From the NCBI GenBank assembly GCA_946122785.1, contig CAMGYJ010000002.1, positions 66,241,703 to 66,305,702 of the forward strand: a stretch of 64,000 nucleotides of DNA, written 5' to 3'. Under the pieces are notes generated by a model. It searched no databases. It saw only the letters and a list, made by a program, of their open reading frames with translations, and had not been told where the DNA came from. Positions within the stretch are counted from its first letter, which is position 1, and each line of letters opens with the position of its first letter. Origin of the DNA: Linum tenue (taxonomy: Eukaryota > Streptophyta > Magnoliopsida > Malpighiales > Linaceae). Positions 34,523 through 47,300 of the stretch are shown piece after piece. Both the position numbers and the translations under genes were made by a program.

Positions 34523-37500
34523 TCACAAGTTCCTTTCATGGGGTTCAAGCCATGGGAAACCCAAGAAATCAAACACTTCCTTCTCCGTCTGAAGTTTCAA
34601 GCTTGCTGTTGCCCTCGTACCCTGCAACAGAATTGTCATTTGTTGAATGATGGTAAGAGTAGCCTGCCTAAGGCTTTTGGTGAAGATTCTGAAAAATGTG
34701 AGATCAGATTTACCCGTTTTCCACCTGAGGACTGAGTAGCTGGGAATAGACCAGTGTCATCAAGCCGGAAACCTTTGGACTCAGCTAGGAGCCTCAACCT
34801 GTGGACCAGTAGCAATGAGAAAGAGAGGCTCAATGGAGATGAGGAGAATGGAGAAGTAATAAGGAAAGGGAAAAACCTTCCATGAATTGATAAAGTGCCA
34901 ACTTACCTTCTGTTCAGTACATCATTCCCAGTCCAAGCTATGAGACCAAAAGCATATATATCTCTTGGATATACCTACAGAATGAGATCGATTGAACTAA
35001 TGAATTGAACATAACGGTCGAAAAGATGATATATTAGCATCCACTTCACCTTCAAATCTATCCGGTGTCGCAGTTCTTGTCCTGGATACGTACAAAGACC
35101 AAAATATGTGTCAACACCAGAATCAGTACCCTGCACACATAAAAAGGTTCTGCAAACTATGAAGAACATTGTAACCTATATCAGAACTGCAAGCATGTGA
35201 TACTCATTAACTAATACGAAAAACAGCTGGTACTTTGGAAAGTTCATATATATGATTATATGTTCTTATGACAATTCCCCGAAAAGTGAAAACAGTCGAG
35301 GAAGAATAAAATTACCACATACCTGTTCACTGTGAGTGGTGAAAACTAAATCTTCTCTCAAGAACTTCATATCCTTCAAGCGTTTCACAAACTGTGACAA
35401 AAATCCTTTATGGCTGTCCGAAAGTGAGATGAAACAAAGAGTAACAATGCTGCTGAGAGAAAAATATCCTTTGAGAACTTGGAAAAAGAAGAAACAGAAC
35501 TATACCTTTTCCCATCTGGGTGAGTAACTACAATATCCATGTCCCCACAAGATGCTTTCCCACGTCTATAAGATCCTCCACATAGAATAAGTACCTTAAA
35601 AACAAGTCAAAGCACTGATCATATAATGAAGCCTTGGATCTTGGGCTATGCCTGCTGACGAAAGTAAATACATCTGGCTGGGTTTGAACTGATAAACAGA
35701 ACATAAGAACATCTCTAAATGCAAGACTGAAGGTGAAATATGAAATGCGAAAAATCAAACAGACCTACAAAATATGCAGATGTCCTTCCATTGAATAGCA
35801 ACGGAACCTTGCTTTCTTGGGCCTTGCTTATGGCGCCCAACAGCATCTAGACTCATCTCTTCTTTTTATTTTATTTTACTTTTTTTTTTTTTGGTAAGGA
35901 TATTTTATTTTACAAATATAGGAATCTAGACTCATCTTTAACGTCAAAAGATAGCTGCAATATGACTCACCCCTGGCAAAATCTCTTCTCCAGTTTTCTG
36001 CAGTAGCCCTTCCATTTCTTGAACCTGGTGGTCAGTTCAAGTGAAAGATGTCAGAAGAAGCAAAGGCCAAAATCATCCACACACATATCTCCTGATGTAA
36101 AAAAAAGAAAAGAACTAGCTCAATCGCGCTACCTCATTGCGTGGAATTCTTGTCCTGATGTCCTCAAAGTACTTCAACCCGATCTTCTGTGAATTAGTTA
36201 ATGAATCCTCGTTCTTTAGATCATCTAATGTGCGATATCCTTTCTCGTACAACTTCAGGGCAGTAGCTGGACCAACACCCCAAATTTCTCCAAATAAAGT
36301 AATGGCACGCACCTGGAATTACTTCCACGGAAAACTTCACTAGTTAAAAGTTTGTATCAAGCCTTCTCTAGTTAATGAAAGATAACAATCAGCGATCAAT
36401 CCTGAACATCTCTGCGAAGCATTTCATTACCTTCTCATCTGTTTCAAAGTGCTCCAACTTGGACAATTTTCCAGTAGTTACTATTTCCTGAATCTGCAAC
36501 ATACCAGCATGCATAAATCATTCTGGACATTGCTTCTGCATCACTCATATACCATCTATAAGTAGCATGGCTTCTTCTACACTTACATGGTCCTGCAATG
36601 ACTTTCCAATCCCAGGTAGACCTTTCACCTGTTCTGCACTCTCAATTTTGAACGGCAACTTCTCAATAACAGGAATTGCCTTGTAATAGCTAAAAGACCT
36701 TCGATCATCACCCAACGCTTTCCACAGAAAGTGAACATGTTATCATTCATGACAGAAATAAGTACAAAGAGGGACGAAATGAGCATTCTAGCAAGATTGT
36801 GCAGGTCTTACCCCGGTAGACGTTGATAAGTTTTCCAAATATCTCAGTGATGTTTCTGTTTAAATCAGGTGGATTATACTCCAACGACAACTGCAAAACA
36901 GACAACCTATCAACTAGGTCATCCTCCACTACCTCCTCCATTACATAATAGTGAAGCTGCACAAATTCCAACTAAGTTTATCCTATATCAGTTATTAGAC
37001 ACTACTGCAACTTACATCCGTATTCGGACTACTAAAAGGTTTCGGGCTAGTCCTTCCGGGGCTAAGAGAATAGTCTAAGCTGTCAGAGTTTCTGGGACTA
37101 TCAGCTGAATCACCCTTGCTATCTGCTTTGAAACCTTCCACATCCTCGGGAATATGTCTCACCTTCTTCAGAGGAGAAGGTTCTTCACTATCCTTAGCAC
37201 TTTGGGACTTATTTCTATCATCCCCTCCTGAATTGATGTCTATGCGATATGAATCCTCTGAAACTTTTTCCCCTAATCGCAGGCTCTCCTCCACCCACTG
37301 ATAAAGGAGAACTCTCTGGGAAGAAAAGCAGTTAAAAAAAAAAAAAACGAAGCATCAGGATTGCATTGCAGGCGTTGATTTACGGAAAGAGAAGCAACAA
37401 GCCAAGCCTAAAACTCACTCCTTTGAAGCTTTCAAGGCGTTGTCTGTCCAATTGCTTGAGAAGAGCTTCTGGGTTCATAGCAAAAATGTAATTGACCTTC

Positions 37501-37809
37501 TTGGACAAGTAGTCCTCGACCGTAGCCCCCAACTGCACCAGCTTCTGCTTCCAAATCTTTCGAACCCCAATAATGAAATACGAAGAAAAGCAAGAAGTTA
37601 GACGGGAAAACTTGCCTGCTTCTGCGCATCAAAATTACAAAAGTTTGTGATGGGACTAAAGGAAACAATACCTCAAGCCGGCGGGACTGAACTCCATTCG
37701 CCACCAAGAGAACCACCATTCCGGTGAACATCCCATCTGGGTCGATCAAGGGTTTTGCTTTTGCTCGCCCTTGGGGCCATTTGTCTTTATGGGAAGCCTT
37801 TGGCGCCAT
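34523..37809 (-). CDS. POLL: DNA polymerase lambda
   Basis: Fourteen exons join in frame to about 531 residues, near the 529 of the Arabidopsis protein: 37,672-37,809; 37,419-37,556; 37,016-37,315; 36,812-36,890; 36,587-36,717; 36,431-36,493; 36,133-36,312; 35,971-36,024; 35,506-35,594; 35,323-35,413; 35,050-35,130; 34,907-34,974; 34,714-34,798; 34,523-34,621. Domains are a BRCT region (about 20-110), a Ser/Pro-rich linker (about 110-190), an 8-kDa helix-hairpin-helix domain (VKGLPGIGKSLQDH), fingers with a second hairpin (GEIWGVGPATALKLYEKGY), and palm and thumb. The palm has GGSYRRGK, two metal-binding aspartates in GDMDIV (about 379 and 381) and a third in HRIDLK (about 446). It is a family X nuclear repair polymerase for gap filling in base excision repair and end joining. 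Nothing is missing. Confidence 0.95.
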
Positions 37810-38184
37810 TTTGCTACGGACCGCAATCGCAACAACGCCCCAGAACAGAGTAGAATGGCAACAAGTAGTCCAAAGAAGAAGAAAGAAGTTTTCTACTTTC
37901 AGTTGGGTTCCAATACGGGCAGGCTCACTGGCTCAGTCTGCTACCAAATCATTCAATCCCATGGAAATTGGAACCAACCGTTGATTGACTGTCTGCCTAA
38001 AACGACGTCGTCCCATCCGTCCGGGTGGTGCGAAGGCAAACAGTACCTCTGGAACTGGAAGGGTTTATCATTTCAAGGTTTAAACTTCAAACCCCAGAAA
38101 CCTAATCTAGTAATCTTCTTCCTCTCTTGCTGCTGCTTCTTTTTTTTTGGTAAGAACTTGCTGCTTCTTCTTACAACAAGGCAG
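37810..38184. promoter_or_regulatory. Divergent promoter between POLL and the DEAD-box helicase
   Basis: Only 375 bp separate the two start codons, so both genes must share this region. An open frame runs through it in phase with the helicase (from 37,771), but it overlaps the first codons of POLL on the other strand and lacks transit-peptide character. I take it as promoter and 5' UTR. No clear TATA box was found for either gene. Confidence 0.7.
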
Positions 38185-40515
38185 ATGCTTTTTCTTCATC
38201 GCTCCGCTCCGATGCTCCATTTCTACAAGCTCTCTTCGTCGCCGAAGCTCCTCCTTTCTCAATTGAGAAGAACTCATTCGTTTATCTCTGCCCCGTCACT
38301 CTCCTCTTCGTTTCCCAGGTCATCGACTTCGCTTCGGGTTCATCTGTTATGCCTCGTCCAATCCAACGGTGGAGGAGTTCGGAGCTTAGCTACAGCAGCC
38401 GCCGTTTCAACCGCCGCGGATCGTGGCGGCGTGGAGACTTTCTTCGCCGATGAAGGCGTTTCGTGGACTGCTCTCGGCTTGTCAGACACAATCTCTCAAG
38501 CTCTATCTAATGCCGGATTCAACCGTCCGTCTCTTGTTCAGGCCGAGTCCATTCCGTCGATTCTTTCCGGGAAGGATTCGATCATTGCGGCGGAGACTGG
38601 AAGTGGGAAAACGCATTCCTATCTAGTTCCTCTGATTCACAAGCTATCCGCTGCTAGTGGCGGCGCTGTTAGTGGTTCTGCTTCTGATAAGGGTTTCAAA
38701 CCTTCCCGTGAAGTTTCTCTTGTTCTTTGCCCCAACGTCTTACTATGCGAACAAGTGGTTCGAATGGCGAATGGTCTTCGTGATGGCAATGGCGACCCAC
38801 TTATCAAAGTTGCAGCAGTTTGTGGGAGGCAGGTAGTATTGCAGACTAAAAAGTTACTTCTTTTGAAGTCAGTTGAGCTCGGTTTAAGTTCCTGAAGCTG
38901 CTACCTTTAATTTTTGCTTTTATGAAGGGATGGCCAGTTTATCAACCAGATATCCTTGTATCCACTCCAGCTGCCCTTCTGAACAACATTGAACCAAAGA
39001 AACAACGAAAGATGAGCTTCCTTCGTGGAGTCAAATATGTGGTATTTGTCTCGATTTTCTCCTCTCGAACCTTGCTGTTTGCTGCAACTTTTAGTTCTGT
39101 ATTCATCTTTGATTTTAAATGGTATTTTCTTCATTGACTGCCAGGTTTTTGATGAAGCAGACATGCTTCTCTGTGGCAGTTTCCAGAATCAAGTGATCCG
39201 TCTCATAAACATGTTTCGTCATGATGAAAAGCTTCTTTCCTGGACAGGTCAACCAACAGCCGATAATGCTTCTGAATTGGACTTGGAGTCTCTGCCTCAG
39301 GATGCCTTGGAACAGGATGAAGAAGCTCAAGACGATTCATCACCAGCTGACGATGAAGAAATCGAAAGTCTTTCTGAAGAGGAAGAGTTGGAAGAGACAA
39401 ATGAAGCTGATGGTTCAGTCCAGAAAAGGGGTTGGAGGAGAGTTCTAAGACCCTATGACCGAAGCAAGCAGTACATCTTTGTGGCAGCTACTCTTCCCGC
39501 TAATGGAAAGAGAACTGCTGGTGCAGTGTTGAAACGGATGTTCCCAGAGGCTAACTGGGTCAGTGGAAGCTACCTTCACCGCCATAACCCCAGGTGCTCA
39601 CACGGATTTCAGAGGCTCTTTCAATTGTTGCACCTAGCTAGCCACTTTTGATGATGATAATGATTATTCACTTGGTCTGTTTTATTTTCAGATTGGAACG
39701 AAAGTGGTTTGAGGTTACTGTAGATAGCCAGGTGGATGCACTTATAGAGGCTGTGAAACACGGAGCTGAATCTGAAACGTCTGGTGATGATGATGTTAGT
39801 CGAACTATGGTATTTGCAAATACTGTTGAGGCTGTTGAGGCAGTAGCTAAGATATTGGAAAGAGCTGGAATCGAGTGTTACCGGTACCATAAGGACGCCT
39901 CTTTAGAAGAACGCGCTGGAATGATTGATGATTTCAGGGAGAAAGGTGGAATATTTGTGTGCACTGATGCTGCTGCTCGTGGGGTTGACATTCCAAATAT
40001 CTCGCACGTCATTCAGGTACCTTTCCGTTAATTCTAGTCCATATTGTTTCTTATTTCTTACTGCCTTCATATGTTTCTTACATAATCATGAGAATACTGG
40101 TGAGGAAGATACTTCAGAAGCCTAATTTCTGAAGAATGCTGGTGTTCTCCAGGCAGACTTTGCAACATCAGCTGTAGATTTCCTGCATAGGGTTGGCCGT
40201 ACAGGTCGAGCTGGTCAACACGGGATTGTTACTAGCCTGTTCACCGAGTCCAATCGAGATCTTGTTTCTGCAATTCGTGAAGCAGAGGAATTGGGACGTC
40301 CAGTGGTAATTTCTCCAATTCTATTTCGCCCGATGTTTTGTGCCCATTCTGTGTGAAATCAAGTGGCATTGAAGATCGTAATTAAACACATATTCTGCCA
40401 TAGCAGTCTATTGACAATCGTCTTAATGTGCTTGCAGGAGACTGCATTTAGCAGGAAAAGAGGATTCAGGAACAAACTCAAGAAGAGAGGCAAACTTCAA
40501 CTCATGTCGCAGTGA
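38185..40515 (+). CDS. RH22: Plastid DEAD-box RNA helicase, RH22 type
   Basis: Exons 38,185-38,832, 38,928-39,041, 39,145-39,593, 39,692-40,016, 40,153-40,305 and 40,438-40,515 give about 588 residues (Arabidopsis RH22 is about 581). A Ser/Leu/Arg-rich transit-like N-terminus is followed by a Q motif around GFNRPSLVQAESIPS, Walker A AAETGSGKT (135-143), VFDEAD (255-260) and motif III as AAT. A long acidic insertion (about 285-345) follows, then VFANT, CTDAAARGVDIP and HRVGRTGRAG (524-533). The basic tail RKRGFRNKLKKRGK suits RNA binding. RH22 is a chloroplast helicase needed for 50S ribosome assembly. An alternative start nine codons in (MLHFYKLSS) is possible. It is divergent from POLL. Confidence 0.92.
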
Positions 40516-40799
40516 GCTTTTTAATGCAAGGAAAGCAAACATCAGATTGCAACCATGAGGTACTTGTGAAGGTGTTAGCCAACCAATGTACGATGATGTT
40601 TCTCCTGATTCACAAATCATTAGCGGGCACAAAAGGAACAAGTCGAACTGCAGAATTGGCTTGCTGCCTAAAAGGAAATCTTGGTATTTAACTCTTCAGT
40701 GATCTTTCATATTTCCTTCCCATCATTACCATGTAAATTTTATTGTATCCTTGTATGATTCGAATTTCGAATGATCACTATATGGAAGCAACTTCATAA

Positions 40800-41150
40800 C
40801 AAAGTTGTTGATTTCTCGGTCCGATTCACCTCCCTCACACACCGCCTCCACAGCCATCTGCTTCCACTTCCTTGCAGCATCCTTAATCTCCAGCCTCCAG
40901 GCTTCTACTCCCCTCCATCATCACGATTTTCAAGCATCTAGCTACTCCCTCCCTCCTAGCAACCCTTGTGACCTTGTCTCCTCTTCCTTCATTCTAACAC
41001 CAATCTTCCACATCTCTTCTATATGCTTGGCATTGGTGACCTGATCACTTCACTGCGGCATAGCCACTATAGGCACACCCAGGCTCAGCCCTCAAGGGTT
41101 CTAGCCGCAATGTGTGAACTGTGAATAAGCAGCTTGTGGCCGACAATCCA
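40800..41150 (-). pseudogene. UDP-glycosyltransferase C-terminal fragment
   Basis: The minus strand reads, in broken frames, a degraded PSPG box (PQ, then FTHCG, a stop, then LSLGVPIVAM-like sequence), followed by TNAKHIEEMWKIGVRM and, after stops, RKWKQMAVEAV.EGG. The order matches the C-terminal sugar-nucleotide-binding region of plant UGTs of the UGT74 kind. There are several stops and at least one frameshift. Only about the last quarter of the gene remains. It abuts the Harbinger transposase fragment. Confidence 0.7.
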
Positions 41151-42279
41151 AGCGGATTGCATCCGGGGCTATTAATCAGTTAGCACTGTTCATGAGCGAT
41201 TAGATATTCGATTTGAGAAAAATTTGCTTGGATTTCGACTCGTTCCCAATGCATGCAGTCAATTGATCCAATTATTATAGGAAAGTCACGACTTGAGACT
41301 TTACGAAGTAAGATCCATAAATCAACATGAGTAGGTGTGCGAAGATATGTGGCCTCGTACATGCTGATAATGTTGTTGCAAAACTTTCTGAAGACGTCCA
41401 TCAAGATACTCTCACCCATAGGAACATACTCATCAAGTTGATCAACTGGAGAACCATATGCTAGCATGTGCATCACACCAGTAAGCTTCTGCTCTGGAGA
41501 TAGTGATAATTGACCAAAGCTATCACGCCTTAGTGCAAATGAGGGGTCAAACCTCACAATGTCGCCCATAACGTGATAGAATAATCTTGGCTGCATCCGA
41601 TAGCGCCTTCTGAATATGCGAGCATTGTATATTGGATTTGGATCGAAGTAATCCCTCATAAGATGTTGATTACATTTGACCCTTCCATGATCAATGTGAC
41701 ATCGGCTTGTAGTTTGACGACGACTTGATGAACCTGCAGCTAGCCTTCAGTCCATCAAACTCAAACGTAGGTGGTGAAACCTTTCGTACTCTTCGATTTC
41801 TTCTTCTCCTACAGATGATAAGCTATCTGAGATACTCATGATGAATGTGTTTGTTTTAGAAATGGGAAGAAGTTTGATGAAAAATGAAGAACTGTCATTT
41901 ATAAAGATATGGTCCACAAAATGACAAAAAAGGTCGTGAAGTAACGAATAAAAAAAATGTCATATTTTAGAGTTGCCCCGAAGTTAACGATAACAAATTA
42001 ACGACTAATTTTCCAAAAAGAAAATTGTCTCGGAATTTTAAAATAAAATTACATACATTTTTTTTTTGTTTCAAAAGTAATAATGAATTATAAAAAAATT
42101 AAAGTGAAATACAAAAATTTGAGGTCAAATAAGTATGTTTAATTGAAATAAATTGAAAAAAAAGGTGGGAAGCTAAATTTAGCTTTTTGTCGGGTTAGTG
42201 AAAATGATATTGGGGAGCTTATAAGTCATATGTGACTATTTGGAGAGCCAAATTTGACTTTGTGGGTTGGAGTTAAGTC
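41131..42279 (-). mobile_element. PIF/Harbinger transposon, truncated
   Basis: A minus-strand transposase frame lies below a putative terminus reading GACTTAACTCCAACCCAC on the minus strand (plus 42,262-42,279), next to TTA. Such ends resemble the Harbinger-like ends at 52,260 and 63,828, and TTA/TAA is the usual Harbinger target. No opposite end was found near 41.1 kb, so the element seems cut off after the transposase N-terminal half. Confidence 0.6.
41180..41872 (-). pseudogene. Harbinger (HARBI1-like nuclease) transposase fragment
   Basis: The open part (41,180-41,659, 159 codons) reads MRDYFDPNPIYNARIFRRRY, then MQPRLFYHVMGDI, QKLTGVMHMLAYGSP, MGESILMDVFRKFC and FPIIIGSIDCMHWE. These are the N-terminal helices and first catalytic Asp block (GSIDCMHW) of plant Harbinger/HARBI1-like DDE nucleases. 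Upstream, an in-phase stretch starting near 41,839 (MSISDSLSSV...) has at least one stop. The frame ends before the other two catalytic residues, so the protein would be inactive. Confidence 0.85.
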
Positions 42280-42473
42280 TTAGAGTTGAGTCTTATATTA
42301 TGCTAATTTGCAAGGTTATTGGCACCGAACCCATGGCTAACAATTTTCAAATCTGGAAGGCCAAATTTGACTTTGTGGGTTGGAGTTAAGTCTTAGAGTT
42401 GAGTCTTATATTATGCTAATTTGCAAGGTTATTGGCACCGAACCCATGCCTAACAATTTTCAAATCTGGAAAC
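42248..42473. repeat. 113-bp perfect-looking tandem duplication
   Basis: The unit beginning ccaaatttgactttgtgggt at 42,248 is repeated from 42,361 with, by eye, a single difference (catggctaac versus catgcctaac). The unit includes the putative Harbinger terminus and about 80 bp of flanking DNA. Confidence 0.92.
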
Positions 42474-42904
42474 GCCTGGTAATAAAGCAATATGAGCAGA
42501 GCAGAAAGGATGGGTGAACAATTGGAGGTTTTCTATGCAACAGTTTGAATCGCCTGGACTCTTCTTCTGAAACCACAAATACATACATTCTGGTTTTATT
42601 ATGAACAGAACAAGGTCAAAGTACATGCACACACCATTTAACACAGAAAACAAACCCATAGGAAATCAGCCCATGTCTCCCAACTCTAACACAGACTGGA
42701 GGAGGGTGAACAATTCAGGAGAAGCAAAACCTCACAACCTATTTGTTTGCAGCTAGCTACTAGTAGATAGTACTCCACACACCCTAAAAGAAAGCTCCAG
42801 AACCCTCAGCTCCAAGGCTTTACTGGGCGCGCAGTTTGAGACTGGAGGGTACCCTACAACAGAGATGGTGAAAAGGCAAATGATGGAAGGAGGCAAGAGT
42901 AAAG

Positions 42905-43438
42905 TTAAGGGCACTTGGGCTTGTTGCCATGGGTGATCATATCGGTGTAGCATCGGCCGCAGAGCTCTCTGTTGCCGGAAGTGCCCGGTGGAACGCAGTT
43001 GCACCTGTAGCAGCATGTGTTGCAGGCCCTCACGCACACATTCGGCCTCGAATGCGCGCTGCACCTCGCGTTGCACTTCCCCCCGCAATCTGCCTCCCCA
43101 GAATCATAATAATGTTTTCATATGAGATGAGAAGATAATCGACTTTCTCAGTAACAGAGGACTAATATGAATTGGGAAGCGATCTTTTTGCCTTGGATTA
43201 CAAATTCTGAATATAACAACTAGAAACAGTTCAACCGTGCATGCACCTCTGTTTGCTTACCCAAGGACGGGAAGAGGAGGCGTCGGTTGTTGGGGTTGAA
43301 GTGAACATAGTTGCCTTTGCTTCTCTCCGCCATCCCAACTTCAGCTTCATGATCTCCTTCTGCAGAAGCCGCATGCTGCAGAGTAATGGACAACACTAGG
43401 ACCGCAGTCAGAAACAGAAAGGGAGGTGAAGAAGCCAT
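42905..43438 (-). CDS. GASA/snakin gibberellin-regulated cysteine-rich peptide
   Basis: Two exons (43,261-43,438 and 42,905-43,089) give about 120 residues. A hydrophobic signal peptide (MASSPPFLFLTAVLVLSITL, ending near AASA) is followed by a polar propeptide and the mature GASA domain from DCGGKCNARC onward. The domain holds 12 cysteines in the family pattern, including CVRACNTCCYRCNCVPPGT and the end CYTDMITHGNKPKCP. GASA peptides are secreted or apoplastic and act in hormone-regulated growth and defence, with snakins as antimicrobial members. The start at 43,438 is preferred because it puts the signal peptide at the N-terminus. An upstream ATG at 43,582 in the same frame would bury it. 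Confidence 0.93.
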
Positions 43439-44377
43439 TTTTGGGTCACTAGTAGCGTTTGCAGAGTCGAACTGAAGGTGATGAGAAAAATGGGTTTTCT
43501 TTCTTGCCTGGGCTCTCTTTCTGTTAAGTGGAAAGTGCAAACTGTTTGTGCTATATATCACCTTGGACCTCTGGGTTTTCATTTTTCAACCCCATGTGTC
43601 ACTGTTGTTGTTCATTAATGAAGAAAGCACCCGCGGTTAATTTGCTCTGCACCATCTTGGTGAAAGAGTGCTTCCCCCAATCGGCGAAATGTAAGACTGG
43701 CTTTTATGGCCTTCACATGGCAAGAGTAAATGGCAAGAAGCCATGGACATGGTGCCGTGCCGTCGTTTTGTGAAATATAGTAAAAGGATTAAACGCCAGA
43801 GATGGGAGGAAGAGGACGATTTCGTTACAAATGGCTTCCAGCCACCACCACCAGCTGTAGTAGTAGATGCATTGCTGCCTGGCATTGCCTTTACCACCGT
43901 CTGTGGGCAGGACGACACGACGACTGAATAATCAAAGACTTTCTTCTTCTGTAAGACGAGAGCATCCAACTTATCAAATGGTGTAAAACCCTAATGCCAA
44001 CACAGCAAACAGCCCTAGCACCGCCACGTCGGTACGTGACTCATCCTTCATTATCAAGCCAACTAACCCTGATGCAGGTTCTCAGTAAGTCTAAGACTAT
44101 ACCCACCCGGTCCAGTCTCCTTTCTCAAGTTTTTCTTACAGTCACCCAAACCAAAGGAAGCCTCAACTGACAAAATTCCGCGTATCAAAATCCTTTACCA
44201 TTCACTCCCCTGTCCCGCCTCTCTGGCTTTTCATGAACGTTGTTATGGAAGGAAGTCTTCATCCACTCCACAATGACAAAGTACAGAAAAGAATGGCCGT
44301 TGCTTGCTCCTTCCTTCCTGTATGCTGTCTCTAGTAATTCAACTGTCGCCTTCCCGTCTCTAAAGAGTAGAGAGAGT

Positions 44378-47300
44378 TTAGAATACAATGTTCACTTCCT
44401 TTTCGTTCATCTCAAACACATGGTCTCTTGCATCACTCAGCGCGCTCTGCACGGTATGGAAAAGTAGCCAAATTATAACCACACAGGAGGAATGCAAATG
44501 GAAAACAATAAAACTATGGAGTGAGGGAAGGGAACGAGGGCTGATCTAAAACCTGGCCAAATTTGGTGAGGAAGTTGTTTGCAAGGTTTAGAGAGGTTAT
44601 TTTGACGTCTTCGTTGGATTTCAGTGCTTGCGCAATGGCAAATGCTCCATCGTCCTGAGCGCGGAGAGAGCAGGTTAATCAATCAGAAGCAGAACACGCA
44701 AAACTGCTGGTTTGGTGAATGGAGGAAAACACATATACTAAGAAGGAAAGCGTATATACTCGAATCTCATTGAATCCCAGGTCGAGTTCTGTCAGGACTT
44801 CATTCACCACCTTCAAGCTACGAGCGAGGCATACTGCACCCTGCCAATATTTCCCCACATGAGATTTGGATAAAAAAAACACTTGCAATGAGAACAAATA
44901 GAATGGGAACTATCTATGTTGTGGAATGTACTTCGTCTCTCAGTCCATTTCCTCGCAAGTCCAACACTGAGATGGTATTGTTGTATTTCAGAGTTTCTGC
45001 AATGTGCTCTGCGCCTTTAGGGCCTATCTGTAGGACGTTGAAAACATAGCGTCACATGTGTAACAAAGCCATAGTCTGTGTAGCAACCTTTTCTTTTCGG
45101 GTCAAATTCATCAGGGCTTACCTTGCACCAACCAAGCTTCAAAGCTTTGACACTGCCGTGAAACTTGAGAATGTCGGATAATGCCTTTGCTCCATCCGCT
45201 TCAATGGGATTATAACCCATTTCCAGCTGAGAACAAAAGGACAGAAAAAGCACACGGAGTATGGTCAAGACCAAAATCTCCGCCAATGAACCCCAAAAAC
45301 CAAGGGAAAAGAAATATCGCTAATAAGAACCCACTGTTGCGATAACAGAGTTATCTTTGAAGACTTGAGCTATTTCAGTGATCCCCTTGGTCCGTATGTT
45401 ATTTCCTCCCTGCATTGTTCTCACAATTGTTTCTTAAAACAGGTCCTTGTGTCATTATTTGTGCCACATTAAAGGAAAAATTATTACATAGTATGTCTTC
45501 TCACCAGATCAATGATTGTTATACTCCGGTTCTGCTTTAAAGCCTCGGCAATTTTTCCAGCGCCCTGACAGAATTAACAGGAAACGGACAAATAAAAAGG
45601 TTCGTACTTCAGCAACTATTTGATTACTGCCATACACAATGCTGTAAGATAGAAATACACTTCCTCGATGATTTCATTACCTCATCCCCTATGTCATTCA
45701 TGTACAAGTTCAGCCAAAATAAGCTTTTGCTCTTCTTGGCGTACTCAGCAACATAAAAGGCACCCTTTGCGCTAATTGAGTTGTTGCCAAGGTCTAGATG
45801 GGTTAGTTTTGCTGAAGAGCATAAGCGAATGGTTGTCAGAATCATTAAAGATGAACATCTGAACTGAGTTTTAAGTAACTTAAAGTATCGCGAGTGCAAT
45901 CTGGCAACTGATATTGCAAAGCCACACCTTTACTAGAAGACAACCCAGACATCAAAGCACGAGCTCCTTCATCTCCAATGGAGTTTCCTTGCAAGTGAAG
46001 TTCCTGGGAAGATGAAGCCCCGCTATATTAACATGATAGGACCGAAAAGTACACAGAATCCGATGCTGCGTCTATGAAGCTCCATCAATGAAGAAGAATT
46101 ACAGAAACATAAATATAAAGTTGGAAACCATTACCCGCAACGACTTGTTCCCTTCTAGTCCCTTGGCCAAAGCATTAGCTCCTAGTGCACCACCGTAATT
46201 GCCACTTAACACAAGTAAGAAATGAAGCAAGATTACAACAGAGCAGCTTGAAAAATGATCATGGCAAACTACTGATAGCCAGAAATTAACACAGGTTTTG
46301 AAGGAAAAAGAAAAATGAACTCAAATACTAACTTGAGATACAAACTTCGCAAAGAGTTGTTCTCAATCAATGCCCCAGCAAGACTTGTGAACCCCTACTT
46401 CCATTTCCGAAAGTAAATAGACAGTGTCAATTTCCCAACATTACTTGCTAATCAAGTTCTATTAATGAAATGTAGAGGAAAATAACGTACAGAATAATCA
46501 AGCATGTTGTTGTTTAGTTCAATCACGCGCAGGGTTGAGTTTTTCTTCAACAAGTCTGCAATAGCTTGTCCACCCTGCAGAAAACACAAGCATACATGCG
46601 GAGACATGCAGTCAGTTATAAATCTCAATTATGACATCTTGGTCATCTTCTCAGTAGATCAATATAAAGGGAAAAGAAGACCACCTCATCACCGACATCA
46701 GCACTATTCAGCTGGAGCTTCTCAATACCAGTATTATCCGCCAATATATTGCACAGAGTCTGTTCAAAAAATAAGACGGTACATCATAAGATATACAAAA
46801 ATAGAATGGCCGGCTCTTTATTACAATGCGCTCTGCAGGGGACCCTTGTTTGCTAAAGCAATATCAATCTATGAGGGGGACTGCTTTGACACCACACAGG
46901 CTAGATTTGATTAAAATGGAGATAATTGAACAACTGGTTTGCGAGGTTTAATATCCTTCGGATCTGTGCAACCTTGAACCCAGACTAACCTTGGTTCCTT
47001 CATCTCCAATGGGGTTTCCAGAAAGGTTCAGGGTCTTCAGAACAATGTTTGATTGAAGGACCTGGTTGAAGGCATTTACTCCTTCTGCTGTAATTCCGTT
47101 TGCAGCAAAACTAACTTCTTCTAGATTCTGAAAACGAAATATGTACAAGGGGGAAAACATGAACAAGACGGACGCTAAGCACAACAGCAAAGAATTCAGA
47201 AGGAGCTGATTAATAGAAATCAAACCTTATTGTACGCTAAACTCTCAGCAAGGAAAAAGAGGCCTTCATCACCAAAATTACAACCTGCCAAGTAGTTGCG

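Noticed and set aside
37771..38184. In-frame upstream extension of the helicase
   Set aside because: It overlaps the start of POLL on the other strand and does not look like a transit peptide. It is more likely 5' UTR and promoter.
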